64,000 bases of DNA from CALBPI01 sp038524795 (lineage in GTDB: Bacteria > Pseudomonadota > Gammaproteobacteria > Steroidobacterales > Woeseiaceae). Below the pieces are notes generated by a model. It worked only from the letters and a program-made list of their open reading frames with translations. It was not told where the DNA came from and did no database searches. Every line of letters begins with the position of its first letter. The stretch's first letter is position 1. The translations under genes and the position numbers were made by a program. The DNA lies in contig JBCBIJ010000003.1 of assembly GCA_038524795.1 (NCBI GenBank), positions 62,001-126,000 of the forward strand. Reading direction: 5' to 3'. This document shows, piece after piece, positions 32,708 through 41,608 of this stretch.

Positions 32708-35152
32708 TCAGCGGTCGGCAAACCGCACAATACGGAAACCGATGTCGACCTCGGGGTCTTTGCCGAAGCCTCGGTAGGCCAGCCGGACGCGCTGCACATT
32801 GGCGTCACGCCAGCCCGCACCGCGAATCACGTGGTCCGTGCCTTTCTCCGGCCCCAAGGGATCGATCTGCGGACCTTCCGTGTCGGGACTCGAGGCATAG
32901 TAGTCGTGAATCCACTCCGCGACATTACCGTCGAGGTCGTGGACGCCTGCCGCGTTGGGGGCAAAGCTGCCCACGGGTGCCGTTGCCGGGAAGCCATCGC
33001 GGTAATCGATGAGCACGTTCCTCACTAAGTCAGACGCCGTTTCGTCGGCGAGGTTCGCGCTTCTTTCCGTCGGCGGCATCTTGGACCCCCAGCCAAAGCG
33101 TCGCGGATTGCCGGGCTGGCCCGCGTAGCGCGCTGCCCAGACCCACTCGGCCTCGCTCGGGAGCCGGTAACCGTTTGTGGCCGGCACCGCGGCGACCAGC
33201 GAACCGAACTCACCGACGTAGGCGTCGTCGAGACCGTCCTGCTGGCTGAGCCAATTGCAGTAGGCGGCGGCGTCCTGCCAGCTCACATTCACAACCGGGT
33301 TGTTGTCGCCGGCCATGGCCGCGTAGACGTCACCGCGACGATCATGCGCCGCGCGGAACGCCGCGAACTGGGCATTGGTGACTTCCGTGACGCCCATGTA
33401 GAACGGCTTTGTGATCCGGATATCGAGCAGTGCCTCGTTGGCGCGGCGATCGGGTTCACGGCGCGAGGTTCCCTGTTGGAATGTGCCCCCACGGAAATAG
33501 CGCAAGGCGTGATCGTTGGCGACCTCGATGCGCTGGGGAATGCTCGCCAGACGCGCCGCCTCGGCCGTTTGCAGGCGGACGTCCACGGTCTGGGTGAATC
33601 CCGGTCGAGGTGTCACCGAGCGCTGCTGCTCGATGTAACCCGGCTTGCGCACTGTGATGCGTTGTGGAATCGCAGGCAGCGACACCTGTGCCGTGCCAGC
33701 GCCGACGACACGACCGTTCACGAGGATCTCAGCGTCCGCAGGCACCGCGCGTACGGTGACGTCACCATTGCGCGCGTTCAGCTCAAAACTCATGCGCCTT
33801 TGCGTGGCGGAAGGCAGCGCCACGCGCCGGGACTGCGGCGCAAAACCCTGGCGCGTGAGCCGCAGGTCGTACTGCTGATCGGGCTCCAGCGCCAGTGTGA
33901 TGGGTGTTCGGCCCTGGTAACGTCCGTCAAGTGTGACGCTCGCGCCCCCGGGCTGGCTCGTGACCGTCAGCTGCGCATCGGCGGGCACAAGCGTAATGGG
34001 CTCGGCCTCGACCGCACTGTTCGCGAATACGCGGTAGGTGCGTTCCACAGGCTTATAGCCGTCGAGCGCAATGAGCACCTTCTGGCGGCCGTCGGGCAGC
34101 TCGACGGTCGCCGGTGTGGCCTCGGCCAGTGTGGTGTTCGTGCCAAGCGAGGACACACTGGCCCCGGCCGGGATCGTCTCGATGGCCACGCGCGCGTAGT
34201 TGGGCACCAGATCGATGTCGAGCTGGTGCGTCTCAGTCAGCCCCGTCACAACGACCAGGTCCGTCCACTCCAGATAACCCGGTTGCGCGACCGTGACCTC
34301 ATAGGTGCCCGGCAACAGGCCTTCAAAGCGCGCAGGCACCTCGGTCTCGTACTGATTGCCCTCACCGTCCACAAGCGTGACGGTGCCCGTGCCCCCGCGG
34401 GTCGCGTCGGTGCGCACTTCGAGCTGGCCCGGCAAGGGCTGCTGTTCGAGTACGAGTGTCGTGGCGCTGCCGTCGATATCGATGCGCTGGTCGAGATCGA
34501 CATAGCCCGGGCTTTGCAGGACGAAGCGGTGCACGCCACGTCGTAACAGCCAGCGATCACCAATGCGCAGCGCCGGGCCACCGCCCTCGATAAATACCGC
34601 ACCTGGTGTGACTGGCGTCGTTTCCAGACGCAGTGCCACCGAAGTCGTGAGCCAGAAGACGACGAAGGCCATGACGGCGAGCACGCTGCCAATGACAGGC
34701 ACCACCCAACGCCGCCCGCGTTTCACGGGTTGCGCACCCGCACTGGGCCGCCATTCCTCAGCAACGATCGGGCTGTCGTCGTCTTCGCGCTCTACAACGG
34801 GCGGCAGGGTTTCGAACAGGCTTGCCCGACTGTGCTGGACGAGTTGCAGCGACCCGTCCTCGATTCGCACATCGATGTCGACGCCGTGCGCCGACAACGT
34901 CTGCCCGTCGGAAAGCGTGCGGGAGCCATCCAGCGCAGCGCCGTCGAGTGCCAACGGCGACGGGCGCAGGACGGGCTGCACAAAGGGCTTCCCATCGATC
35001 ACGTCGATTTGCGCGAGCGTCTGCCCGCCCGGGCCCGCGATGCGAATTTGTGCCGCGCTGACGGTACCGATGACCAGCGGCAACGCGTCGAGCCCAAACT
35101 CCGCCTGCGTGTCACCGTGGCGCCACACGATGGCTGTGATGGACGTGTTCAT
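32708..35152 (-). CDS. PEGA-repeat protein with C-terminal SUMF1/formylglycine-generating-like domain
   Basis: An 814-residue protein. A cytoplasmic FHA-like N-terminal domain (about 1-100) precedes a membrane helix (about 149-173). Five PEGA-like beta repeats follow (about 174-530), and then a C-terminal FGE-sulfatase/SUMF1 domain (about 550-814). The latter shows GVTEVTNAQF, NPVVNVSWQDAAAYCNWLS, YRLPSEAEWVWAARYAG and GVHDLDGNVAEW. SUMF1-like proteins may generate formylglycine or act as non-catalytic sugar- or protein-binding modules. Its stop overlaps the small acidic gene by spacing only; its ATG overlaps the kinase stop (ATGA). Confidence 0.85.
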   Translation of the reverse strand: MNTSITAIVWRHGDTQAEFGLDALPLVIGTVSAAQIRIAGPGGQTLAQIDVIDGKPFVQPVLRPSPLALDGAALDGSRTLSDGQTLSAHGVDIDVRIEDGSLQLVQHSRASLFETLPPVVEREDDDSPIVAEEWRPSAGAQPVKRGRRWVVPVIGSVLAVMAFVVFWLTTSVALRLETTPVTPGAVFIEGGGPALRIGDRWLLRRGVHRFVLQSPGYVDLDQRIDIDGSATTLVLEQQPLPGQLEVRTDATRGGTGTVTLVDGEGNQYETEVPARFEGLLPGTYEVTVAQPGYLEWTDLVVVTGLTETHQLDIDLVPNYARVAIETIPAGASVSSLGTNTTLAEATPATVELPDGRQKVLIALDGYKPVERTYRVFANSAVEAEPITLVPADAQLTVTSQPGGASVTLDGRYQGRTPITLALEPDQQYDLRLTRQGFAPQSRRVALPSATQRRMSFELNARNGDVTVRAVPADAEILVNGRVVGAGTAQVSLPAIPQRITVRKPGYIEQQRSVTPRPGFTQTVDVRLQTAEAARLASIPQRIEVANDHALRYFRGGTFQQGTSRREPDRRANEALLDIRITKPFYMGVTEVTNAQFAAFRAAHDRRGDVYAAMAGDNNPVVNVSWQDAAAYCNWLSQQDGLDDAYVGEFGSLVAAVPATNGYRLPSEAEWVWAARYAGQPGNPRRFGWGSKMPPTERSANLADETASDLVRNVLIDYRDGFPATAPVGSFAPNAAGVHDLDGNVAEWIHDYYASSPDTEGPQIDPLGPEKGTDHVIRGAGWRDANVQRVRLAYRGFGKDPEVDIGFRIVRFADR

Positions 35153-37518
35153 ATCTGTTGCTCGCAGGCGATGTAGACCGACGGCGGCGGCTCACCGGCT
35201 GCAACGCGAAACTCGCGCCGAGCGTCGATGTATCCCCGCCGCGAACCCACCAGCACGTACTTGCCCGGACGCAGTCGGACCTCAGTCTGCTCGAACTCGC
35301 CGAGCTGCGCCACGCGCAACAGCGTCACCGTGGTCGCGCCGTCAGAGCGCAGCGTCACGGCGACGGGCACCGCCGCCTCGCGCAGGACGTTCTGGAGCGT
35401 ATCAATACGCTCTTTGAGTTCCGGGCCGCGCGGCTCAAGTGTTTGCAAGCGACCCAGCAGATTGGACGCGCTGCGTAGCGCCGGCAATTCCGAAAGCCGG
35501 TCGGGATCGTCGATGACCGCGTCTGCGGCAAGATTGAGCGACATGCGGTTGCGCACGCGCGCGACACCCTGGCGCGCGACGTCGAGGCTCTCGTCGATCT
35601 CGAGCACATCGTTCCAGGTGTCCAGTGCGGTCGCCCAGTCTTCGTCGCCTTCCTGCTGTTCGGCGGTGCGCGCCAGGCCATTGATTCTCTCGAGTCGCTC
35701 CGCAAGACGCACTTGCAGCAGCGCGTCGCTGGGCGCCGGGTCACTGGGATCGATACGCGCCGCCGCGGTGAACGCCTCGCGCGCGGCGGAGAAGCGCGCT
35801 TCATCAAGGGCCACGAACCCCTGCGACATGCGCTGTTGAAATTCCGAAGCATTGATTGCGGCCTGCATCCGCGCCCGAGCGTCCTGCGCCGGCTCCCAGT
35901 CGGCATCAAGGTCGAGCGCAGCCTCGTAGCGCGCCAACGCCGCACGCGGATCGCCGGCCCGTTCGGCCACACGACCCGCCGCCACCTCTGCCAGAACAGC
36001 GTCCAGGTTGTTGGCACGTTCCAGGCCACGCGCTGCAAGCGAGTTGCCCGGTGTAATGGCCAGTGCACGTTCAAAAGCACGGCGCGCCGCCGCACTGTCT
36101 TCGGACAGCAGCGCCGCGTCACCCGCGCGCATCGCAGCTTCGAATTCGATCTCGATCCGCTCGGTCAGCGGCTCGAGCGCGGCGATGGCCTCGTCGTAGC
36201 GTTGATTGGCGAGCGCGTAGTCGCCGGCCAGGTAGCCGCGGTCACCTTCTGCATAGCGCTCACGGCCCCGAACGTATTCAGCACCGCCCCAGATTTCGAC
36301 GCCACGGCGTTCCAGAACATCGACGAGAGACAACAGGCGCGACACGGACTCATCAGCCTGTCTACGCTGTGCCACGCGATCTTCTTCTGCGGCCGGAGCT
36401 TCTTCTTCGGCGGCTTCAGCATCAGTCCCACTGTCACCGTCAGCCGCCGGTGCTTCACCTTCGGTCTCGCTGGCCGCCGCCGGATCTTCCGAGTCGGCCA
36501 CGGTCTCCGCATTGGTCTCGGGCGTCGACGTGTCGGGTCCCAGCCAACGCAAGCCTTGCGTGAACAGCACGCCAAACAACACGATCGCGGCAAGCCCGAT
36601 GGCGACCGTACGTGGACGGATACCGCCGGCAGGCTCCTGCACCGATACAGGTCGCTCAAAGGCACCGTGCGGCAGCGCGCCACCGGTCTCGGCGGTGTCG
36701 GCACCAACGCCGCCTGCGACGGACGCCGCCGGCCTGCGCAGCGTGACGTCGAGCGCTTTGAGATCGACCTGTCCACGCGTGACACCCGAGGCCTTGAGCG
36801 CCTCGCAAAGATCAGCCATTGACGGCCGCTCACCGCGCGCGCCGCGCGCATTACCGACCCAGCGCAGGACGGGCAGCGGCAGATCCTCGATGAGCGCCGT
36901 GGCGGGGTCGCCCGTGGCCAACTCGGCGATGACACGCGCCATGGCAAAGACGTCGTCAGCAGGGTCCGGCGATTGCCCGTCCTGCTGCTCGGGGCTCGCG
37001 TAGGCCGCACTGCCGCCGCGGCCGGTGTTGCTGTCGCCGTGTACGGTTGCCGCAGACCCGAAGTCCGCGAGGTAGGCGACGCCGCGTCGGTCTAGCAAGA
37101 GGTTGCTGGGTTTCACGTCGCCGTGCACGACGCCCTTGCGGTGCCAGTAGACGAGTGTGTCCGTGATGACCAGCAGCACGGGCGCCCAGACGGCAAAGGG
37201 ACGGTTTACGAGATCGGCAAAATCGGTCCCGTCAATGTACTGCATCGCGTACGCGGGACGGTCCCCATCGTGCCAGCTCAGCACGCGAACCGTGTGCGGG
37301 TGATTCAAACCACGCGCGAGCTGGAACTCCCGCTCGAACCCGTCGCGCACGGGGTCACGCTCGCCGGCGCCACGCGCGAGGATCTTGAGTGCAACGGCGA
37401 TTCCGGCGCGCGCGTCCTCGGCGAGCCAGACTTCGCTGGCAGCGCCCAGGTGCAGCCGGTCTACCAGCGTATAGCGATCAGCGAATCGCGTTGTGGTGGA
37501 AACCTCGGATGGTTGCAT
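35149..37518 (-). CDS. membrane Ser/Thr protein kinase with C-terminal TPR/PEGA region
   Basis: A 789-residue kinase. Catalytic domain (about 15-240) has the Gly loop LGAASEVW, Lys45 (VALKIL), catalytic loop HGDVKPSN (Asp134) and DFG (152-154). The HGD in place of HRD marks a non-RD kinase. A membrane helix lies at about 304-326. A Glu/Ala-rich linker, TPR-like coiled helices (about 400-690) and a C-terminal PEGA-like domain (about 715-789) face the periplasm. It should phosphorylate cytoplasmic Ser/Thr residues under control of a periplasmic signal. ATGA/TGATG overlaps join both neighbours. Confidence 0.9.
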   Translation of the reverse strand: MQPSEVSTTTRFADRYTLVDRLHLGAASEVWLAEDARAGIAVALKILARGAGERDPVRDGFEREFQLARGLNHPHTVRVLSWHDGDRPAYAMQYIDGTDFADLVNRPFAVWAPVLLVITDTLVYWHRKGVVHGDVKPSNLLLDRRGVAYLADFGSAATVHGDSNTGRGGSAAYASPEQQDGQSPDPADDVFAMARVIAELATGDPATALIEDLPLPVLRWVGNARGARGERPSMADLCEALKASGVTRGQVDLKALDVTLRRPAASVAGGVGADTAETGGALPHGAFERPVSVQEPAGGIRPRTVAIGLAAIVLFGVLFTQGLRWLGPDTSTPETNAETVADSEDPAAASETEGEAPAADGDSGTDAEAAEEEAPAAEEDRVAQRRQADESVSRLLSLVDVLERRGVEIWGGAEYVRGRERYAEGDRGYLAGDYALANQRYDEAIAALEPLTERIEIEFEAAMRAGDAALLSEDSAAARRAFERALAITPGNSLAARGLERANNLDAVLAEVAAGRVAERAGDPRAALARYEAALDLDADWEPAQDARARMQAAINASEFQQRMSQGFVALDEARFSAAREAFTAAARIDPSDPAPSDALLQVRLAERLERINGLARTAEQQEGDEDWATALDTWNDVLEIDESLDVARQGVARVRNRMSLNLAADAVIDDPDRLSELPALRSASNLLGRLQTLEPRGPELKERIDTLQNVLREAAVPVAVTLRSDGATTVTLLRVAQLGEFEQTEVRLRPGKYVLVGSRRGYIDARREFRVAAGEPPPSVYIACEQQI

Positions 37519-38789
37519 CAGCCGCCATCAGCAGCCTGTTCCGAGGTGCGACCGTTGATCGAGATATCAGGCGCCGTCGGGAAACCCGTCTCACGCTCGT
37601 TAATCTCGCGCAGCAGCTCGCGCCATTGGTCGTACTGCGCCGCCGCTGTGCCCGTGAGCCGGCGTGTCTGGCCTTGCACATCAACGATCATCGGCGCCGC
37701 TTCCTGACCGAACGATTCAGAGAGCTCGGCAATCGACTGGCGCTGCAGTCGCGCCTCGGCGAGACGCCCAAAGCCTGAGGCAAAGACCTCGATACCACCC
37801 ATGATCGCGTAGTTCTTCAGTGTCGAACGGGTGCGGCGCTCAGTATTACTATCGCCCGCATCACCGCGGCTCATTTCCGTGGCCGCGGCCACCATGGCCA
37901 CACCTGCGAGGCCACGCAGGATCGCACTGCGTCGCAACCGCTGGTATTCGAGCTCGGCTTCACGCGAAGCCTCACGCCAGTCGGCGTAAGGCAGCGCAAT
38001 GCCGTAATAAAAGTTGGCGTAATGCTCGTTCAGCGTGTCGAGGAACAGCGCGTCACGCTCGCGGATGCGGTCAAGCCGATCGACCATCGGGTCTGTATCG
38101 TTGGGCAGACGAACCACTTCAACGTTGCCGCGACGCGTGGTTTCGATGTAGTCGCCGAAAACGCTGGGCGCCATCTCGGCATAAAACCGCATGCGCGACA
38201 CCGTGCGCATCTCCGTGATTTCGTCGTCGGTGAACGCTTGCATGGCGTCGAACAGGTCGTTGGCGAATTCATTGAACACGTTCTGGTACGGGTCCAGCGA
38301 ACGGTCGCGCGAACGCGAGTAGTCGTTGCGGTCCGTGCGGGCGTTGTACTTGCCCGTAAACCAGCGCTTGCCCGAGGCATCCGACGCCCACATTTCGAGC
38401 TGCACCTTGTTGCCGTCGGAATGGCGGACCTCGCCGCCCACGTAGAGATCCGTTACGACGCTGACGTTGGGGATCACTCTTACGGCGCCGAAATGGCCGG
38501 TGGACTGCAAGGTCGTACGCAAGTGGTAGGGAAAGTACCGCGCCTCGGCGCGCCGAATATCGGGATACACCTCGTCGGGAATATCGTCCTCGTCCTCAGG
38601 CAATCCCGATTCGAATTCGATAATGCCGATGTCGAGCAGGCGCACCTCGGGGACTTCTTCGGGCGCCGACGCGAGATCGATGTCGGGTGCGACATATTCG
38701 CGCGTCGTGCAGGCCCCGAGCAGCGTGAGCGCTGCCAGAAGTGCGGTCCGTGCCAAAACGGCGCTCTCACTGCGTATGCGTGTAATCAT
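37518..38789 (-). CDS. predicted outer-membrane lipoprotein
   Basis: A 423-residue lipoprotein (LLGAC lipobox, Cys27). The mature protein begins with an acidic segment, then IGIIEFESGLPEDEDDIPDE and LRTTLQSTGHFGAVRVIP, reminiscent of CsgG-like secretion lipoproteins. The central region is charged and helical. A hydrophobic helix (RGLAGVAMVAAATEM) occurs near residue 290. Family not identified. It starts 6 bases after the upstream glycine-rich lipoprotein and ends with a one-base overlap with the kinase gene, so it is in the same operon. Confidence 0.7.
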   Translation of the reverse strand: MITRIRSESAVLARTALLAALTLLGACTTREYVAPDIDLASAPEEVPEVRLLDIGIIEFESGLPEDEDDIPDEVYPDIRRAEARYFPYHLRTTLQSTGHFGAVRVIPNVSVVTDLYVGGEVRHSDGNKVQLEMWASDASGKRWFTGKYNARTDRNDYSRSRDRSLDPYQNVFNEFANDLFDAMQAFTDDEITEMRTVSRMRFYAEMAPSVFGDYIETTRRGNVEVVRLPNDTDPMVDRLDRIRERDALFLDTLNEHYANFYYGIALPYADWREASREAELEYQRLRRSAILRGLAGVAMVAAATEMSRGDAGDSNTERRTRSTLKNYAIMGGIEVFASGFGRLAEARLQRQSIAELSESFGQEAAPMIVDVQGQTRRLTGTAAAQYDQWRELLREINERETGFPTAPDISINGRTSEQAADGG

Positions 38790-38795
38790 GCTGGA

Positions 38796-40469
38796 TTAGT
38801 TGATTCCCGTGTACTTGCGGTATTCGTCCCAGAGTTTCTCACGGATTACCGGGTCTTCCTCGGCCAGCGCCGCTTCCCTGAGCTGGCGCGACACGATGTC
38901 GTCATAAACCGGATCCGGAATGTCCTCGGGTGTGCGCTCGGCCAGGATCTCGTCGGGGATGGCCTCAACGGACGACACGTCACCCGCGCCGTCACCACTG
39001 CCGCCACCACCGCCGTCGTTGGCCACGATAATGCCGCCCTGCGTGCGCGTGCCCTGGCCCTGTTTGCCGAGGCCTACAACACGACCGTCGTCTTCGCCAC
39101 CGAAGCTGCCCGTGTCCCGTTGCACCTGGGTCACGTCTTCCTGTTCACCCGCGATCATGCCGTCGAAGTCGCCCAGAGAACGCTCGAATACATCTTCCAA
39201 GGCGCCTGTGCCGCCGGGGCCCTCGCCGGGCAGGCCGCCCTGGCCGTCGCCGCCACCATAGCCACCCGGGCCTTCGCTGCCGTCGCCGCCTGCGCCGTCA
39301 CCCGAACCGCCGCCGTAGCCGCCCTGGCCGTCTGTGCCATTGCCACCTTGGCCGCCCTGGCCACCTGCACCCGTGCCGGTACCGCCTGGGAAACCACCCG
39401 CGCCGCTACCAGCTCCTGTTCCTGTTCCTGTACCGGCTCCTGTGCCCGTGCCGTCACCGCCACGGCCCTGGCCGCCCTGACCCTGGCCGCCCTGACCCTG
39501 GCCGTCGCCACCCGAACCACCAGCGCCACCGGGACCCTGCCCCGGAAAACCGCCCGCACCTGAGCCCTGTGTACCACTGCCACCGGCGCCGCCTGTGGAC
39601 CCGGTGCCGCCCTGGCCGCCCTGGCCGCCACCGCTACCTTGGGATCCGGCACCACCATTGCCTTGATTGCCGCCTGCGCCTGGTTGCGAACCCGAACCGT
39701 TCTGGCCGCCTGCACCTTCGCCGGCACCGCCCTGGCCGTCACCGTCGCCTTGTGTGCCGGCGCCGCCGTTACCCTGGCTACCGCCCGCACCGGATTGCGA
39801 ACCCGAGCCGCCCTGGCCACCTGCGCCTTCACCGGCGCCACCCTGGCCATCTCCGTCACCGTCGGCGCCTTCTGCACCGTCACCGCCGGCGCCGCCGCTG
39901 CCGCCTTGGTCCATGTCACCGGGCATGCCGGTGCCATCGGGCATGCCGAGCCCTCCGGGCAACTCAAACGTACCGTTTTGACCACCGGAGGCACCGCCCT
40001 GGCTGCCTGTGGTACCGCCCTGACTGCCGGAGGCGCCACCTTGGCTGCCGCTCTGGCCGCCTTGGCTACCACCCTGGCTGCCGCTTTGACCGCCCTGGCT
40101 GCCCGAACTGCCGCCTTGGCTACCACCCTGGCTGCCGCTCTGGCCGCCCGAGCTACCACCGCCACTCTGGCTGCCACCACCGCTTTGGCTCCCGGAACTG
40201 CCACCCTGGCTGCCACTCTGGCCACCCGACGAGCCCGAACCACCGCTCTGACTGCCCGAGCTGCCGCCTGAAGAGCCGGAGCTACCCGAGCTGCCGGAGC
40301 TGCCACTGGAGCTGCCTGAGGAGCCCTGCTGGGAACCCTGCTGTCCCTGCTGCCCCTGCTGCCCCGTGGAGGCGCAACCCGCAGCGATAACGAAGCTGGC
40401 CACGAGCGCTGCGAGCCTGGCAGGACGCAGCGCGGCGGAAAAACGTTGTGTAAAGGCGTTGTCTGGCAT
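38796..40469 (-). CDS. Gly/Ser/Gln-rich low-complexity lipoprotein
   Basis: A 557-residue lipoprotein (VIAAGC, Cys34). Residues about 36-160 are built from SGSQGGS / QGGQGG-type repeats and residues about 160-420 from Gly-rich GGxGGx(G) repeats with Asp/Gln/Ala. The C-terminal 130 residues are acidic and less repetitive (FERSLGDFDGMIAG, ERTPEDIPDPVYDDIV). Disordered, probably forming a flexible cell-envelope mesh. The strong strand bias comes from the repeated G-rich codons. It is the first lipoprotein after the PP2C gene. Confidence 0.8.
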   Translation of the reverse strand: MPDNAFTQRFSAALRPARLAALVASFVIAAGCASTGQQGQQGQQGSQQGSSGSSSGSSGSSGSSGSSGGSSGSQSGGSGSSGGQSGSQGGSSGSQSGGGSQSGGGSSGGQSGSQGGSQGGSSGSQGGQSGSQGGSQGGQSGSQGGASGSQGGTTGSQGGASGGQNGTFELPGGLGMPDGTGMPGDMDQGGSGGAGGDGAEGADGDGDGQGGAGEGAGGQGGSGSQSGAGGSQGNGGAGTQGDGDGQGGAGEGAGGQNGSGSQPGAGGNQGNGGAGSQGSGGGQGGQGGTGSTGGAGGSGTQGSGAGGFPGQGPGGAGGSGGDGQGQGGQGQGGQGRGGDGTGTGAGTGTGTGAGSGAGGFPGGTGTGAGGQGGQGGNGTDGQGGYGGGSGDGAGGDGSEGPGGYGGGDGQGGLPGEGPGGTGALEDVFERSLGDFDGMIAGEQEDVTQVQRDTGSFGGEDDGRVVGLGKQGQGTRTQGGIIVANDGGGGGSGDGAGDVSSVEAIPDEILAERTPEDIPDPVYDDIVSRQLREAALAEEDPVIREKLWDEYRKYTGIN

Positions 40470-40635
40470 CGGAGGTGTCCTTTGCGACGGCCGTAACCGA
40501 CCGTCCAGCATCTATGACCGGCAAAGCTGTTAGAGCATTACCAGCGCGAGGAGTTTCCGTCGCGGCACCCGTTTAGAGCGACTTAAGCGACGCTAACCGA
40601 TTGATCTAGCGTACCAGAACAGTGTAACGCTTCCA

Positions 40636-41478
40636 TCACGAGGCCGCGGTCTTGCGGTACAGAATAACCGCGATGTCGTCCGCCTTGCCCGGCTCCATGG
40701 GCTTCGGCCGCAACATTCGTTGTGTGGCAAGCTCGACCAACTGTTCCAGGGAGCGGTCTAGCGGGCCCCGGCGCATGCGTTCGATGATCTCGGCGAGGTG
40801 CAAATTGTCGCTGAGACCGTCAGAGGCCACGAGGACCGTGTCGAATTTCGCGAGCTTCACCGTTGGACCCACCTCAATGATCATGTCCACCGTGCCGACG
40901 AAGTTGGAGACGATGTGGCGCTCGGGGTGGTAGATCGCCTGTTCCTCGGTCAGAAACCCGGCCGCGATCGCAAAGCCAACCGGTGAATGGGCCACAGTCT
41001 GAAGCTTGATGGTGCTGCGCTGGCCCGTGATCAGCGCCAGCGAATCGCCGACATGGAATGCGCGTGCCTCGCGGCCCTCAATCGTGACGATGGTGAGCGT
41101 CGTCGCCGCGCCGCGCGTGTTTCGGATGACGGCCTCGTTGGCCTGTTCCATGGCATTGAGCACGATGGTGCGCAGCTGCTGGTTTTCACGGTCTGCGCTC
41201 AGGAGCGCCTCGCGCACGGTGCCCAATGCGAGCCGAGAAGCGCGTCGGCCTCCCTGGATGCCGCCCGCGCCGTCGGCCACGGCCAGAACCGCCGTATCCG
41301 CATCGAGCTCGAGCAACATCGTGCTGTCCTGGTTATCTTCCAGTTTGTCCGGCGAGATGGTGCAGTAGAGCTCGGCGTGACCGCCGCCAACAGCGATGCC
41401 GATACGTTCTGGCCCGTCGGCTTCGGGCAGCAGGCGCCCGCCTGTCAGTGGCGGTCCGGATTGTTCTTCGAGACTCAC
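40636..41478 (-). CDS. PP2C-family Ser/Thr protein phosphatase
   Basis: A 280-residue PP2C phosphatase. Metal-binding motifs are present: VLAVADGAGG (the first Asp-Gly), ARAFHVGDS, VLVASDGLSDN and KADDIAVILY. No membrane helix, so it is cytoplasmic and should dephosphorylate targets of the adjacent kinases. The start is GTG at 41478, with GGGAG four bases away. It lies between the small kinase and the glycine-rich lipoprotein, with 130- and 166-base gaps. The kinase/phosphatase/FHA trio resembles the threonine-phosphorylation control of type VI secretion. Confidence 0.9.
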   Translation of the reverse strand: MSLEEQSGPPLTGGRLLPEADGPERIGIAVGGGHAELYCTISPDKLEDNQDSTMLLELDADTAVLAVADGAGGIQGGRRASRLALGTVREALLSADRENQQLRTIVLNAMEQANEAVIRNTRGAATTLTIVTIEGREARAFHVGDSLALITGQRSTIKLQTVAHSPVGFAIAAGFLTEEQAIYHPERHIVSNFVGTVDMIIEVGPTVKLAKFDTVLVASDGLSDNLHLAEIIERMRRGPLDRSLEQLVELATQRMLRPKPMEPGKADDIAVILYRKTAAS

Positions 41479-41608
41479 CTGGCTCCCTTTCTCTGCGGCC
41501 TCAGCCCCAAACGCCGCCGCGATACCCCGGACAGTACCTTAAGTCGGGCCCTGGCGGCGTGAGATAGCTCTGATTTGCGCATGGCGGTCGGGCGCGCGGC
41601 AAACGGCG

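Noticed and set aside
38022..40306. Long open frames on the plus strand and in a second minus frame across the lipoprotein genes
   Set aside because: They are by-products of the repetitive G/C-rich codons of the glycine-rich lipoprotein. They have no ribosome sites and low-complexity translations.
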